Source: Candidatus Lernaella stagnicola
Lineage (GTDB): Bacteria > Lernaellota > Lernaellaia > Lernaellales > Lernaellaceae
Direction of reading: 5' to 3'
Length of the DNA stretch: 64,000 nt
NCBI GenBank assembly: GCA_030765525.1
Contig: JAVCCK010000002.1
Span: 51,574 to 115,573, forward strand
The notes beneath the pieces are model-generated. The model was not told the origin of the DNA. It saw nothing but the letters and a program-made list of their open reading frames with translations, and searched no databases. Each line of letters opens with the position of its first letter. Position 1 is the first letter of the stretch. Positions 53,168 to 61,843 of the stretch are shown one piece after another. The position numbers were made by a program, and so were the translations under genes.

Positions 53168-54580
53168 TCACACCACGCCAACCGCTTTTTCCGCCGCTTC
53201 AACGATGGCGTTTTTGGCCGGGAAAAACGTTTGCCACGGCTGCGCCGAGTAGCTGAATTTCGCCAGATCGGCAGCGGTCAATTTGGTTTGGATGGCCAGG
53301 GTGATCAGGTCTATTCGCTCCGCAACACCTTCAGAACCGACGACCTGGCCGCCCACGATTCGGTGGTTGCCTTTCCGAAAAATCAGTTTCACGCGCACGT
53401 CGCCGGAGCCGGGCATCATCGGAAAACGAGTCTTCGAAGCGCCATAGGTTGCGTAGACATCCATGCCGCGCTTGGCAGCCATCGTTTCGGAAAAGCCGGT
53501 GCCACCGACACGTACCTTGCCGGCGATCGTGATTGCACCATTGAAAAACCCGTCGTAGGCCGCCTGCTTGCCGACCATGTTCAGAGCGGCAACTTTGGCC
53601 ATCGGCACGGCGTTAGTGGCGAGTTTGCCGCCGATCGTGCCGCCATCGATCGCCGAGTGAAACTGCGTGCAATCTCCCGCGGCCCAAATCCCGGGGATGT
53701 TGGTTTCCATGCGCGAGTCGACGACAATTCCGTCTTTGTCGGTCTCGATGCCAGAACCGGCGACCAACGCGATGTCCGGTCGCATACCGGCGGAAATGAT
53801 GACGAAATCCACGCCCTCTTCCAAATCGATCACGGTGCCGTTACTCAATTCAACGGCAGCGACCGCGGTATCGCCGTGGAAGGCCTTGAGCCCGGTTCCG
53901 AGATGCAGATGAACGCCGGCGTCGCGCAATTCCTTTGTGATCGGGTCGCTCATGTCCGGGTCAATCAACATGGGCAACGGATGGTCCATGATGTCGACGA
54001 GGTGCACTTCGACGTTGTGAGTGCGGTAGGCCAATGCTTGTTCGAGCCCGATGGCCCCCGCGCCAATGACCACCGCTTTTTTCGCGCCGGTGTGCATGTC
54101 GGTGGGTTGATCGTCATAGCATTCGGCATCGCCGGTCAGCGCTTCGATGACCTTCGTGGCGTCCGCAGCGGTCTTGACGGTAAAGATGTGGTCGAGTTCG
54201 ACGCCCGGCACCGGCAGAACAAACGGCGTGGCTCCAGTGGCCAACAGCAGTTTTTTGAATTCGATCGCGTCCCCGTTTTCGAGGGTGACCACACGTTTTT
54301 TTACGTCCAACGCGACCGCTTTTCCCCGCACCAGCTTTGCGCCGACCTCGGTAATCAAAGTGTCGCTTTTTAGAGTCTTGGACAATGGGAAAAGTCCTTC
54401 AATCGCATACGGAATCGCGCAATAAACCAGCGAATGCGGTTCGGGACGTACGACCAGTACGTCGGCGTCGGGCTGGTGGTGTTTGATCAAGCGGGCGGCT
54501 TGGATGCCGACTGGGCCGCCGCCGATAATCAAATGCTCGACGTGCCGCGTTGCCGGTGCTTCGACGAATTTCACTTCCAT
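53168..54580 (-). CDS. FAD/NAD(P)-dependent disulfide reductase, CoA-disulfide-reductase-like
   Basis: 470 residues. FAD motif 'HLIIGGGPVGIQAARLIKHH', then 'HSLVYCAIPYAIEG', in which Cys lies in the Ser/Leu-x2-Cys-x2-Pro-Tyr context of the CoA-disulfide reductase/NADH oxidase group. The NAD-binding 'AVVIGAGAIGLEQALAYRTH' and the second FAD motif 'NIPGIWAAGDCTQF' follow, and the C-terminal dimer domain ends in 'AQPWQTFFPAKNAIVEAAEK'. Relatives reduce CoA disulfide, persulfides or polysulfide. Between thioredoxin (20 bases upstream) and ferredoxin genes, it fits a thiol/persulfide reduction pathway. Confidence 0.88.
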   Translation of the reverse strand: MEVKFVEAPATRHVEHLIIGGGPVGIQAARLIKHHQPDADVLVVRPEPHSLVYCAIPYAIEGLFPLSKTLKSDTLITEVGAKLVRGKAVALDVKKRVVTLENGDAIEFKKLLLATGATPFVLPVPGVELDHIFTVKTAADATKVIEALTGDAECYDDQPTDMHTGAKKAVVIGAGAIGLEQALAYRTHNVEVHLVDIMDHPLPMLIDPDMSDPITKELRDAGVHLHLGTGLKAFHGDTAVAAVELSNGTVIDLEEGVDFVIISAGMRPDIALVAGSGIETDKDGIVVDSRMETNIPGIWAAGDCTQFHSAIDGGTIGGKLATNAVPMAKVAALNMVGKQAAYDGFFNGAITIAGKVRVGGTGFSETMAAKRGMDVYATYGASKTRFPMMPGSGDVRVKLIFRKGNHRIVGGQVVGSEGVAERIDLITLAIQTKLTAADLAKFSYSAQPWQTFFPAKNAIVEAAEKAVGVV

Positions 54581-54600
54581 GAATTCTCCTCGGTTGCCTT

Positions 54601-54954
54601 CTAATTGTTGGTTTTCGTTACCGGCCGTTCCGGCCGTCTGTCGAAAAACGTGGTTTCAATCCCTGTGCGCAAGGTGGATTCACGCTGCATGCCGATCCAC
54701 CGTTGTGCTTCTTTGCCGTTGCGAAACACCGCCAGGGTGGGCAACGCATGGATACCGAACCGCTGGGCGAGTTGCTCGTGTTGATCCACGTTGACGCTGA
54801 CCATCACCACCTTTCCCGCGAATCGGCTTTCGAGTCGCTCGATGATTGGTTCCTGCAGGTGACAGGCCGCGCACCATGGCGACGTGAAGAAGACCAAGAC
54901 GGCACCCTTGTGCATCGCGTTTTCGAATTCTTCGCTCGACGAAATGGTCCACAT
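54601..54954 (-). CDS. Thioredoxin-like protein with WCAAC active site
   Basis: 117 residues from ATG 54954. The fold ('AVLVFFTSPWCAACHLQEPI', 'VVMVSVNVDQHEQLAQRFGI', 'HALPTLAVFRNGKEAQRW' with the cis-Pro) is that of a thioredoxin; the active site is Cys-Ala-Ala-Cys instead of Cys-Gly-Pro-Cys, which would shift its redox potential. No signal peptide, so cytoplasmic. First gene of the minus-strand redox operon. A longer TTG-started version overlaps the candidate sigma54 promoter and is less likely. Confidence 0.87.
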   Translation of the reverse strand: MWTISSSEEFENAMHKGAVLVFFTSPWCAACHLQEPIIERLESRFAGKVVMVSVNVDQHEQLAQRFGIHALPTLAVFRNGKEAQRWIGMQRESTLRTGIETTFFDRRPERPVTKTNN

Positions 54955-55009
54955 GATCAGCGGCGTGGCCTCCGCGGGATTCGCCTCGTTTCTCCTTAGC
55001 CTTGAGGTA

Positions 55010-55025
55010 TACAAAGACCGTGCCG
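55010..55025 (-). promoter_or_regulatory. Candidate sigma54 promoter of the thioredoxin operon
   Basis: Minus strand CGGCACG-N4-TTGTA. It matches the -24/-12 consensus TGGCACG-N4-TTGCA except for the first base and the C of GC, with correct spacing of the GG and GT dinucleotides. The expected transcript start near 55000 suits the ATG at 54954. A sigma54 activator is encoded divergently next door. Confidence 0.5.
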
Positions 55026-55143
55026 AGGGGTTGAACGAGAGGCGCGGCAGACTTCGTTCATAAAAGCTGTTGTTTTAGTGGAGAAATTTCATGAACCGGT
55101 GTCAGCTTGACAGTGACCGGGGTAACGAATTACGCTCAGCAGG

Positions 55144-55167
55144 CGTTACGGTAACGTTACGGTAACG
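55144..55167. promoter_or_regulatory. Overlapping GTTAC-G-GTAAC palindromes (candidate activator sites)
   Basis: Two copies of CGTTACGGTAACG (55144-55156, 55155-55167) overlap by two bases; related half-sites occur at 55121-55132 and 55172-55178. They lie just upstream of the PAS-AAA+ activator gene and about 120 bases upstream of the candidate sigma54 promoter, the distance expected for enhancer sites. Confidence 0.55.
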
Positions 55168-55191
55168 TTCTCGTAACGCAGGGAGACAACC

Positions 55192-56601
55192 GTGGCACAA
55201 ACACCACAAGACCCGCAAACCCCTGATTTCGCGGAACTTCTCTTGGATTCGATGGCTGATGGTGTCTTCACCCTCGACAAACAGGGGCACATCACCCGCT
55301 GGAACCCCGCTATGGAGAGAATCTCCGGTTACGCCGAAAACGAGGCGCTTGGGAAACCGTGCACCATCTTGTCGTTCAACCGCTGCCTCGGCCAGAACTG
55401 CCCTGCCGGTTTCGCTGAATGTGGAATCCTCGACCACGGCAACTTCGACGGGAAAGAATGCTTTTTGCGGCACAAAGACGGACACGATGTCTCGGTCCTC
55501 AAAAGTGCGCGGTTGTTGCTCGACAGAAACGGCACGGTGACCGGTGTGGTCGAAACCGTGACCGATCTGGCCGATTTGTACGCGGCGCGGCGCGAGCTCG
55601 AACAAGCCTCTCGCCGGTTGAAAGAGATGCACAGCTTCGACAACATCATCGGCAAAAGCAGCGCGATGGGCGATTTCTTCACCGCATTGGAAGCCGCCGC
55701 CGCCAGCGAGGCCACCGTGTTGATCCAGGGCGAAAGCGGCACGGGCAAAGAACTGGCCGCCATTGCGCTTCACTTCAACGGGTCGCGGTCGGAAATGCCC
55801 TTTGTCCCGGTCAATTGTTCGGCATTGTCTGAGTCACTGCTGGAAAGCGAGTTGTTCGGACACATCCAGGGAGCGTTCACCGGCGCCATTCGCGACCGTA
55901 TCGGCCGCGTCGAACAAGCCGATGGCGGCACGCTGTTTTTGGACGAAGTGGGCGAGATCAGCCCGCTGATCCAACTCAAACTGCTGCGGGTTCTCCAAGA
56001 GCGCGAAATCGAGCGCGTCGGCGAATCCAAAAAGCGGAAAATCGACATCAGAATCATCGCAGCCTCCAACAAGGACCTTTTTCACTTGGTCGAGATCGGG
56101 AAGTTTCGGCAGGATCTGTTCTACCGGCTCAAGGTGTTTCCGATCACGCTGCCGCCGTTGCGCAAACGCAAAGAGGACCTGCAACTGTTGATCAGCCATT
56201 TCATTGCGCGCCAAAACGAAAAGACCGGCCGGCAGGTCACCGACGTCACGCCGGCGGCGATGCGCATCCTTTTCGACTACCCCTGGCCGGGCAACGTACG
56301 GGAGTTGGAAAACGCCATTGAACACGCGTTTGTGTTGGTGGACGACCACTACATCGACGTGTTTGACCTGCCGGTCGAGTTACGGCAATTCGAGTACCGC
56401 CCGGGCGTCGCCGCGCGCGCGCTACCGCCTTCTTCACCGCTTTCGCGAAAGCAGTTGACGCGGCAGGAATTGGTGCGGCTGCTGGAAGAGGCGTGGTGGA
56501 ACAAGGCCGAAGTCGCGCGCCGGTTGGGCGTGAGCCGCACCGCCGTGTGGAAGTACATGAAAAAGTGGGATATCCCTTTAAAAAAGCCGGGCGATTGTTA
56601 G
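55192..56601 (+). CDS. PAS-AAA+-HTH sigma54-dependent activator
   Basis: 469 residues from GTG 55192, preceded by GGGAGA. N-terminal PAS domain (about 10-130) with an unusual Cys cluster '[18 protein letters not shown]'. The AAA+ domain has Walker A '[14 protein letters not shown]', an intact sigma54-contact loop GAFTGA at 227-232, '[14 protein letters not shown]' and '[10 protein letters not shown]', and the C-terminal helix-turn-helix is '[20 protein letters not shown]'. The Cys-rich PAS suggests redox, thiol or metal sensing. It is divergent from the thioredoxin operon, whose promoter region shows a sigma54-like site, so that operon is the likely target. Confidence 0.92.
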   Translation: MAQTPQDPQTPDFAELLLDSMADGVFTLDKQGHITRWNPAMERISGYAENEALGKPCTILSFNRCLGQNCPAGFAECGILDHGNFDGKECFLRHKDGHDVSVLKSARLLLDRNGTVTGVVETVTDLADLYAARRELEQASRRLKEMHSFDNIIGKSSAMGDFFTALEAAAASEATVLIQGESGTGKELAAIALHFNGSRSEMPFVPVNCSALSESLLESELFGHIQGAFTGAIRDRIGRVEQADGGTLFLDEVGEISPLIQLKLLRVLQEREIERVGESKKRKIDIRIIAASNKDLFHLVEIGKFRQDLFYRLKVFPITLPPLRKRKEDLQLLISHFIARQNEKTGRQVTDVTPAAMRILFDYPWPGNVRELENAIEHAFVLVDDHYIDVFDLPVELRQFEYRPGVAARALPPSSPLSRKQLTRQELVRLLEEAWWNKAEVARRLGVSRTAVWKYMKKWDIPLKKPGDC

Positions 56602-57306
56602 TAGCGCCCTGACTCGCCCCCAGTGACTCGCTCGGCGATAGCCGCTTCGACTGGGATGGCTAGGCCCGAAGTTTCGTTTCAAAATGCAGCGTCCCAAGCG
56701 GGAGGTGAAGATGCGGCCCAGCGCGCCCAATCGGGGCTGGCAAATCGACATGACCAGCTTCGCATTGGCTGCAGGCGAACTTCGAGAAGTGGCTGATCGA
56801 ACCAAAGGCGGGAGTCTTCGTGGGGGTGAACCGGTGGTCGATTTGGAGGCTTTTCGCAAACAAGTACAAACGAAAAAGCCGGTAAATCCAACGACTTACT
56901 GGCCTCTAACTAGAACAGGGTGGACGGGACTCGAAGGCGTCCGGTAACAACCCGCTAACCATACGACATGACGGTACTTTTCCAATCTTCTTCACCCGTT
57001 GCACGAGGATCCAGAACGCCGGATAGTTCCGGTAATTTCCTTTCATTTCCCGCTACGGCCCATCATTTTGGGCACGGTTTGGGCACGCTACTTGGTCACG
57101 AATCGCTTGACCCGTATTTCTCTCCGTTGCGATGCGTTCTCCCCGGAAAACTCACATGCACAATGGACCGGAAGGTGGGAGCAGAGCATGATACCGTAAC
57201 CGGGGGCGGTCAGCCGGGACAGGCGAAACAAAAACGCACCATTTACGCCAATAAATGGCGAATTGACATCCGAGCGCGAATCGGATAACTTAGCCGCGCT
57301 TAATTT
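56602..57306. other. Intergenic region with decayed repeats
   Basis: About 700 bases without a credible gene between the sigma54 activator and the ArsR operon. It contains two degenerate repeats: 57141-57186, similar to 61559-61605, and about 57190-57223, similar to 49922-49955. These look like remains of mobile DNA. Confidence 0.45.
57141..57186 (+). repeat. Degenerate dispersed repeat
   Basis: About 46 bases that align with 61559-61605; the first 21 bases match at 18 positions (shared core ACTC-CATGCAC) and both end in TGGGAGC. At 61.6 kb the repeat directly abuts a copy of the small inverted-repeat element. Confidence 0.5.
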
Positions 57307-57316
57307 CGTAATTACG
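57307..57316. promoter_or_regulatory. Candidate ArsR-type operator
   Basis: Perfect palindrome CGTAATTACG, in an AT-rich stretch 26 bases before the ArsR gene. Location and composition suit an autoregulatory site, but it is short. Confidence 0.4.
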
Positions 57317-57341
57317 TAATCTTGTAAATATCGGGTTTTTC

Positions 57342-57659
57342 ATGAAAAAGATTTCCGAGCTTCATGCGAACATCTGCCAGGTCTTCGCCAATCCGGTGCG
57401 GATCGAGATCGTCGAAGCTCTGATCGAGAGGGAGCACACGACCAAGGAATTGGCCGAGATCATCGGCGCCAGCGCCGTGAACATCTCGCAGCACATTTCT
57501 TTGATGCGCAACCGCAACATGGTGGTCAGCACACGGTCGGGCCATTTCGTTTATCACCGGCTGACCGCAGACGAGATCAGACAAGTTTTTTCGATCGTTC
57601 GCGGTTTTTTGATTTCAACATTGGAAAAATCCGGTCGCCTCGCCCAAGAGCTCCGCTGA
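57342..57659 (+). CDS. ArsR-family winged-helix regulator
   Basis: 105 residues. Helix-turn-helix and wing are typical: 'ICQVFANPVRIEIVEALIER', 'TTKELAEIIGASAVNISQHI', 'MRNRNMVVSTRSGHFVYHRL'. Only one Cys (Cys12) is present, so the classical metal site is missing; persulfide-sensing relatives use two Cys. The signal is therefore unclear. It lies 31 bases upstream of the cytochrome gene and probably regulates the cytochrome-rhodanese operon. Confidence 0.87.
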   Translation: MKKISELHANICQVFANPVRIEIVEALIEREHTTKELAEIIGASAVNISQHISLMRNRNMVVSTRSGHFVYHRLTADEIRQVFSIVRGFLISTLEKSGRLAQELR

Positions 57660-57690
57660 CCGACCCATGATTCCGATAGGAGGTCATTCA

Positions 57691-59034
57691 ATGAAACGAC
57701 ACAGCGCAAGATTTGCCGTTTTCTTCATCGCTTTTTTCGTCTTTTTGCCGATGACGTTTTTTTCGGCGGTGTCGGCGCCGGCGGCCGAAGAACCAGTGGA
57801 TCAATGCGTCAAGTGCCACACGAGTTCCCGCACACTGATCAAGATCGCGCGCGAGATTCGCAAGGCCTGCCCCGAACCGGCGAAGTCAACCGAATCCAAA
57901 GGAGAGGGGTGAGGTGGAGAGCTGGCTCCGTTGGAGCTACACGAAAAGATCTTTGTCGATTCCGAGTTTCTTGATACCACCCACGGCGAGATCGGTTGCG
58001 CCCAGTGCCACGGCGGCGACAACACCCTCGCCGATTGGCGCAAAGCTCACCGCGGTGTGCATCGCGATCCCTCCGCCAGCCGCCTCGCAGAAGCCTGCGG
58101 CGAGTGTCACGAAGATGAGGCCAAAACCAGCCACGACAGTCTCCATTTCTCGCTGCGTCCGTTTTTCAACAAGGTGATGGCCCGCACCGACCCGACCGAC
58201 TCGACGACGATCCACGGTGTCATGGCAGGTTTCACCAACCACTGCACACAATGCCACGCCAGTTGCGGGCAGTGCCACATTAGTCGCCCCGACGCTTTGG
58301 GTGGCGGTTTTTTGGAAGCACACCTCTTCCAGAAAAAGCCCCCGCAAAGCCAAACATGCACCGCCTGTCACGGCTCTCGCCTGCAAAAAGAATACGAGGG
58401 CAAAAACGAAGGCATCCCGGCCGACGTCCACAAGAAGAAGAAGTGGATGAAATGCTCCAAGTGCCACACTGGTGACGAAATGCACGCGGCGACAGAACAC
58501 GGCCGCGACCGCCATGACGCCTCCCACGCCGCCAGTTGTCTGGACTGCCATGAGGACGTCGTCTCTCCCGACAACGCGGTGGAAATGCACCAGGTGCACG
58601 GCCGGAATTTGCAGTGCCAGGTCTGCCATAGCCTGCCGTACAAGAACTGCGCCGGTTGCCATGTTGGCAAAGACAAGCACGGCCTGACGTATTTCAAGCT
58701 AGATAAAACGTGGATGGCCTTCAAAATCGGCAAAAACACGCGGATCAGCCCGCGGCGGCCGTATCGTTTCGCGGTCGTGCGCCACGTGCCGGTCTCGCCG
58801 GAATTGTTCGACTACTATGTCAAAAACGGCCTGACGAATTTCGACGCGGCGCCGACCTGGAAACTGGCCGCGCCGCACACCATCCAGAGAAACACGCCGC
58901 AAGCGGCAAGCTGCGATGCCTGTCATGGTCATCCAGAGTTGTTCTTGCGCTCGGAGGATGTTGACCCCGAGCTACGCAAGGCCAACAAGAAAGTCATCTT
59001 GAGCGATGACGAGGTGCCCGCACGTCAAGAATAG
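57691..59034 (+). CDS. Secreted 11-heme cytochrome c with in-frame TGA (possible selenocysteine)
   Basis: ATG 57691 follows AGGAGGT. The frame to 59034 has 448 codons and is open except for TGA at 57910-57912 (codon 74), between 'KSTESKGEG' and 'GGELAPLELHEK'. The N-terminal part supplies the signal peptide and first heme site (CVKCH); the C-terminal part has ten more (CAQCH, CGECH, CTQCH, CGQCH, CTACH, CSKCH, CLDCH, CQVCH, CAGCH, CDACH) but no export signal, so heme attachment in the periplasm requires one polypeptide. A stem-loop begins ten bases after the TGA, where a bacterial SECIS would lie. Selenocysteine is therefore plausible; a nonsense mutation is the alternative. Likely periplasmic or surface electron transfer, with the rhodanese downstream. 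Confidence 0.8.
57923..57939 (+). promoter_or_regulatory. Candidate SECIS-like stem-loop after in-frame TGA
   Basis: TGGCTCC pairs with GGAGCTA (seven pairs including one G-U) around a GTT loop; the stem starts ten bases downstream of the TGA at 57910. Position and size resemble the apical hairpin of bacterial SECIS elements, whose loops contain G. Sequence conservation of SECIS is low, so this is suggestive only. Confidence 0.4.
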
Positions 59035-59079
59035 AACCGTAACCGACGAAACCCCTTTCCAACCGAAGGAGTAGAGAGC

Positions 59080-59526
59080 ATGAACCGATTCCTGAAAACC
59101 ACGTTGTTGCTTGCCGTATTCGTTGGATTCGCGATGGCCAGTATTGTCCACGCCGAAGAGGCTGCCAAGGTCTACACAGCCGACGAGCTCGCCGCCGAGG
59201 CAAAGGCCCTGACGAACTGCATGGAAGTCGCCGCGACCAAGGCCGCCGTCGACGCCGGCAAGTTCGCTGTGATTCTCGATGTGCGCGAGGCCAAAGAATT
59301 CAAGGCGGGGCACATTCCCGGTGCGATCAACATTCCGCGCGGCGTGCTCGAGTTCAAGATCGCTGACAAAATCGCCGACACCGCCACGCCGATCCTTGTG
59401 TACTGCAAAAAGGGTGGCCGGGGCTGCCTGTGTTGCGTGCAACTCATGAAAATGGGTTACTCCGCCGTCACCAACCTGGACGGCGGTTGGGAAGCATGGG
59501 AAAAGGCGGAATATCCCGTCGAATAG
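59080..59526 (+). CDS. Secreted rhodanese-like protein
   Basis: 148 residues. The signal peptide 'LLLAVFVGFAMASIVHA' is followed by a rhodanese domain: 'FAVILDVREAKEFKAGHIPG', 'AINIPRGVLEF', and the active-site loop 'LVYCKKGGRGCLCC' with Cys109. Two or three extra Cys follow the loop, which is uncommon and could bind metal or form persulfide relays. Rhodaneses carry sulfane sulfur (or selenium). It lies 45 bases after the cytochrome gene with AAGGAG upstream; a strong terminator follows, so ArsR, cytochrome and rhodanese form one operon. A role in periplasmic sulfur or selenium redox chemistry is inferred. Confidence 0.9.
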   Translation: MNRFLKTTLLLAVFVGFAMASIVHAEEAAKVYTADELAAEAKALTNCMEVAATKAAVDAGKFAVILDVREAKEFKAGHIPGAINIPRGVLEFKIADKIADTATPILVYCKKGGRGCLCCVQLMKMGYSAVTNLDGGWEAWEKAEYPVE

Positions 59527-59585
59527 TCCAATCCAGGTTTGACGGCTCGACCGCAAAGTTGTGCCGGACCGGTAGCGAAAGACAG

Positions 59586-59622
59586 CGGCGCTTGGGAACA
59601 AGTCTCAGGCGCCGTTTTTATT
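59586..59622 (+). terminator. Rho-independent terminator of the cytochrome-rhodanese operon
   Basis: CGGCGCTTG at 59586-59594 pairs with CAGGCGCCG at 59606-59614 (nine pairs, one G-U), loop of 11 bases, then TTTTT. It lies 60 bases after the rhodanese stop, and the inverted-repeat element begins right behind it. Confidence 0.85.
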
Positions 59623-59623
59623 G

Positions 59624-59922
59624 CCTGTCCCTCGCCAAAGCTCGTCCGTTAATGAAATCAACAAGTTGTGGCCACGCCGAAATCTCCCTATTCTGTCGGG
59701 ATGAAGACGCGAAACCAGCGACCGTCAATATCATGATTTCGAGCAAGATTTTCTTGCCAAAAGCATTTCAAGGCAATCACGAAAAAACAAGTGAAATCAA
59801 CATGGACGAAATTTTCGGAACCCACGAGGTCAATTTTGCATTCATATTGACAGCGTAGCCCGCTTCAGACACACTCGCAACGTATTGATTTCATTGACGG
59901 ATGAGTTTTGGCGAGGGACAGG
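59624..59922. mobile_element. Small inverted-repeat element (MITE-like), copy 1
   Basis: 299 bases bounded by ~39-base imperfect terminal inverted repeats: the left end begins CCTGTCCCTCGCCAAAG and the right end finishes with its complement (TTTTGGCGAGGGACAGG). There is no transposase inside. The right end lies within a lipoprotein gene that it truncates. I see no target duplication. Related sequences occur at 61608 and 63457. Confidence 0.75.
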
Positions 59923-60206
59923 TTCGCCGGGTAAACAAATATTCGACCGCCTTCGAGGTTGTCACCCTTGATGATCACGCCGTCGGCAATGCGTCCCTGG
60001 TGCGTGGGAGAGTCGCCGATGATGTATTCGATGGTTGGGCCCGTTCCCATGCTATCGTCGTCGTCGTCGGAATCGTCATCATCGGCGTTATGACTGGCGT
60101 CGTCATCGCCTGCGCTGCCTTCCTCGCCACAACCCACGATGACGGAAAATCCGAACAACAGCCCAAAAACCACTGCCGCCAACATCAGAAAACGAACGGT
60201 TTGCAT
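59865..60206 (-). CDS. Truncated Asp-linker lipoprotein, cut by the inverted-repeat element
   Basis: 113 residues from ATG 60206. Signal peptide, lipobox 'VIVGC' with Cys26, Asp/Asn linker and then '[20 protein letters not shown]', closely matching the intact lipoprotein at 60461-61372. After 'GGRIFVYPAN' the similarity stops exactly where the element's terminal repeat begins, and the last 19 residues (from 'LSLAKTHPS') are encoded by element DNA. It is therefore a paralogue truncated by insertion. The short product could still be exported, but it lacks the rest of the domain. Confidence 0.75.
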   Translation of the reverse strand: MQTVRFLMLAAVVFGLLFGFSVIVGCGEEGSAGDDDASHNADDDDSDDDDDSMGTGPTIEYIIGDSPTHQGRIADGVIIKGDNLEGGRIFVYPANLSLAKTHPSMKSIRCECV

Positions 60207-60460
60207 TTTACCCCCCCCCTTAGTATTGCGAGCTTTGCCAGTATGGAAGTTAAATCGTCCTATGCGATACACCCCCACTTTAAAAAAGTAAAGCAATCCT
60301 CGTCAAGCTGATTTTTCACTTTCCTTTATTGCCCTGCCGCATCCTGAAGCAGCAGGGCAAGATCAACAGGATGCTCTTAATTCGCTTCACTTATTTCTCC
60401 ACCATACCCAATTTCGGGCCGGATCGATTTTTCGAGAACTACGTCCTTTCGCATGGACTA

Positions 60461-61372
60461 CTAATTCGCAGTTAAACAGAGTGCCTGTACATATATCGTA
60501 TTCGAAGACGAGTAACGATTGTAAAACGTACATCGGCAATTCTCACCGGCGTACTTAGGACGGACACTACCTAGATGAACCCATTTCGATGAATTAGACC
60601 AGCATTTGCACCCCACCACACTATCTCCAGAATTACATGCTGGGGATTGCACTGCTGACCAGTCGTCGGGCGAAACGGAAGCCAATACCTCACTGGTCAA
60701 GTATGTGGAGAAAGATGAGCTCGGACCACTCGGGCCTTGGGGACCAGTTGCACCGGCAGAACCTTGAGGACCAGAAGGACCACGCGATCCTGTTGGGCCA
60801 CTTGGGCCTTGAGGACCGGATGCGCCATCATCGCCCTGGGGACCACTAGGACCAGGCTCACCTTGAAGCAAATTGGCGTCGGCTTTATCAGATTCGTCAC
60901 CGTTCGGAGACACGATGTAGAACTTCAGGTCGTCATAGCCCTGGTCGAAGTACCATTCCTCAACATCCCAATTCTCTGTAATAAGCAATGCTTCGATTTG
61001 TTTGTCAGTCGAATTCGCTTCAACAACCGGCAACTCCATTTCAAGTTCGGGATGGTTCGCCGGAAAAACGAAGACCCGACCGTTTTGGAGGTTCTCTCCT
61101 TTGATGATCACGCCATCAGCAATTCGCCCTTGGTGGGTGGGCGAATTTCCGATGATGAATTCGATGATCGGCACGATTGCACCGCTGTCATCATCGTCGC
61201 CCGGATTGATCGAATCGTCATCGCCGTCGTTGTTGCCCGTGTCGTCGTCGTTGTTGTCGTCATCACCTGCGTTGCCGCCATCATCGCCGCCGCCATCTGC
61301 ACACCCGACGACGAAAGGTACCGCGCCAAAAAGAATAACGATCAACAGCCAAAAAAACCACCTGTTTGCCAT
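60461..61372 (-). CDS. Asp-linker lipoprotein with collagen-like repeat
   Basis: 303 residues. Signal peptide and lipobox 'FVVGC' with Cys24, then Asp/Asn/Gly linker, an IPT-like beta segment ('[20 protein letters not shown]'), then ~50 residues of Gly-x-y triplets rich in Gly-Pro-Ser and Gly-Pro-Gln, and a C-terminal ~85-residue domain with six Cys ('[15 protein letters not shown]', 'CRCTFYN'). Bacterial collagen-like proteins form surface trimers; the C-terminal Cys-rich piece may be a knob domain. It is probably a surface fibre or adhesin. 254 bases separate it from the truncated paralogue. Confidence 0.85.
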   Translation of the reverse strand: MANRWFFWLLIVILFGAVPFVVGCADGGGDDGGNAGDDDNNDDDTGNNDGDDDSINPGDDDDSGAIVPIIEFIIGNSPTHQGRIADGVIIKGENLQNGRVFVFPANHPELEMELPVVEANSTDKQIEALLITENWDVEEWYFDQGYDDLKFYIVSPNGDESDKADANLLQGEPGPSGPQGDDGASGPQGPSGPTGSRGPSGPQGSAGATGPQGPSGPSSSFSTYLTSEVLASVSPDDWSAVQSPACNSGDSVVGCKCWSNSSKWVHLGSVRPKYAGENCRCTFYNRYSSSNTIYVQALCLTAN

Positions 61373-61558
61373 CTGCTCCCCCTTTCAAGTGTTAAATCGA
61401 TTTCGCCATAAACTCCATCTATTCAACACCAATAAGTGTCCTGTTTTGAAAATCTGCGCCGACAATAGATAGGTTGTGAGCACGAGTAACAAAGACCGAT
61501 TTGTTTGTCAATCGAGAAATGAAACTACCTTTATTGGACCTGGGATGCCGGAAAAATA

Positions 61559-61605
61559 CCCGGGGAAACTCGCATGCACGACGAACCTAAAACTGGGAGC
61601 GGACC
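61559..61605 (+). repeat. Degenerate dispersed repeat
   Basis: Partner of 57141-57186. It ends directly at the start of the element fragment at 61608, suggesting that it marks an older insertion site or an outer part of a larger element. The rest of the 61373-61843 gap shows no gene. Confidence 0.5.
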
Positions 61606-61607
61606 AG

Positions 61608-61671
61608 CCTGTCCCTCGCCAAAACTCGTCCGTTAATGAAATCAACATGGACGAAATTTTCGGAACCCACG
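61608..61671 (+). mobile_element. Internally deleted copy of the inverted-repeat element
   Basis: Begins with the left terminal repeat (CCTGTCCCTCGCCAAAACTC) and after GAAATCAACA jumps to a segment that lies near the right side of copy 1 (about 59793-59832, 'ATGGACGAAATTTTCGG'). There is no right terminal repeat. Confidence 0.65.
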
Positions 61672-61843
61672 GCCCTATTTTGGCCTGGTCATTCTCAATA
61701 AGGACAATTCAGCCATCTGGACGCCTGCGTTGACATGCTCGTTTTATGACCGTCGGCTTGCAAAACTGTAATCAGATTTCCCTTGCCGATAAAAAGCCCG
61801 GAGTGCTAAACTTCTGGTTCAAACTCGTTCTTGGAGAAAAGCC

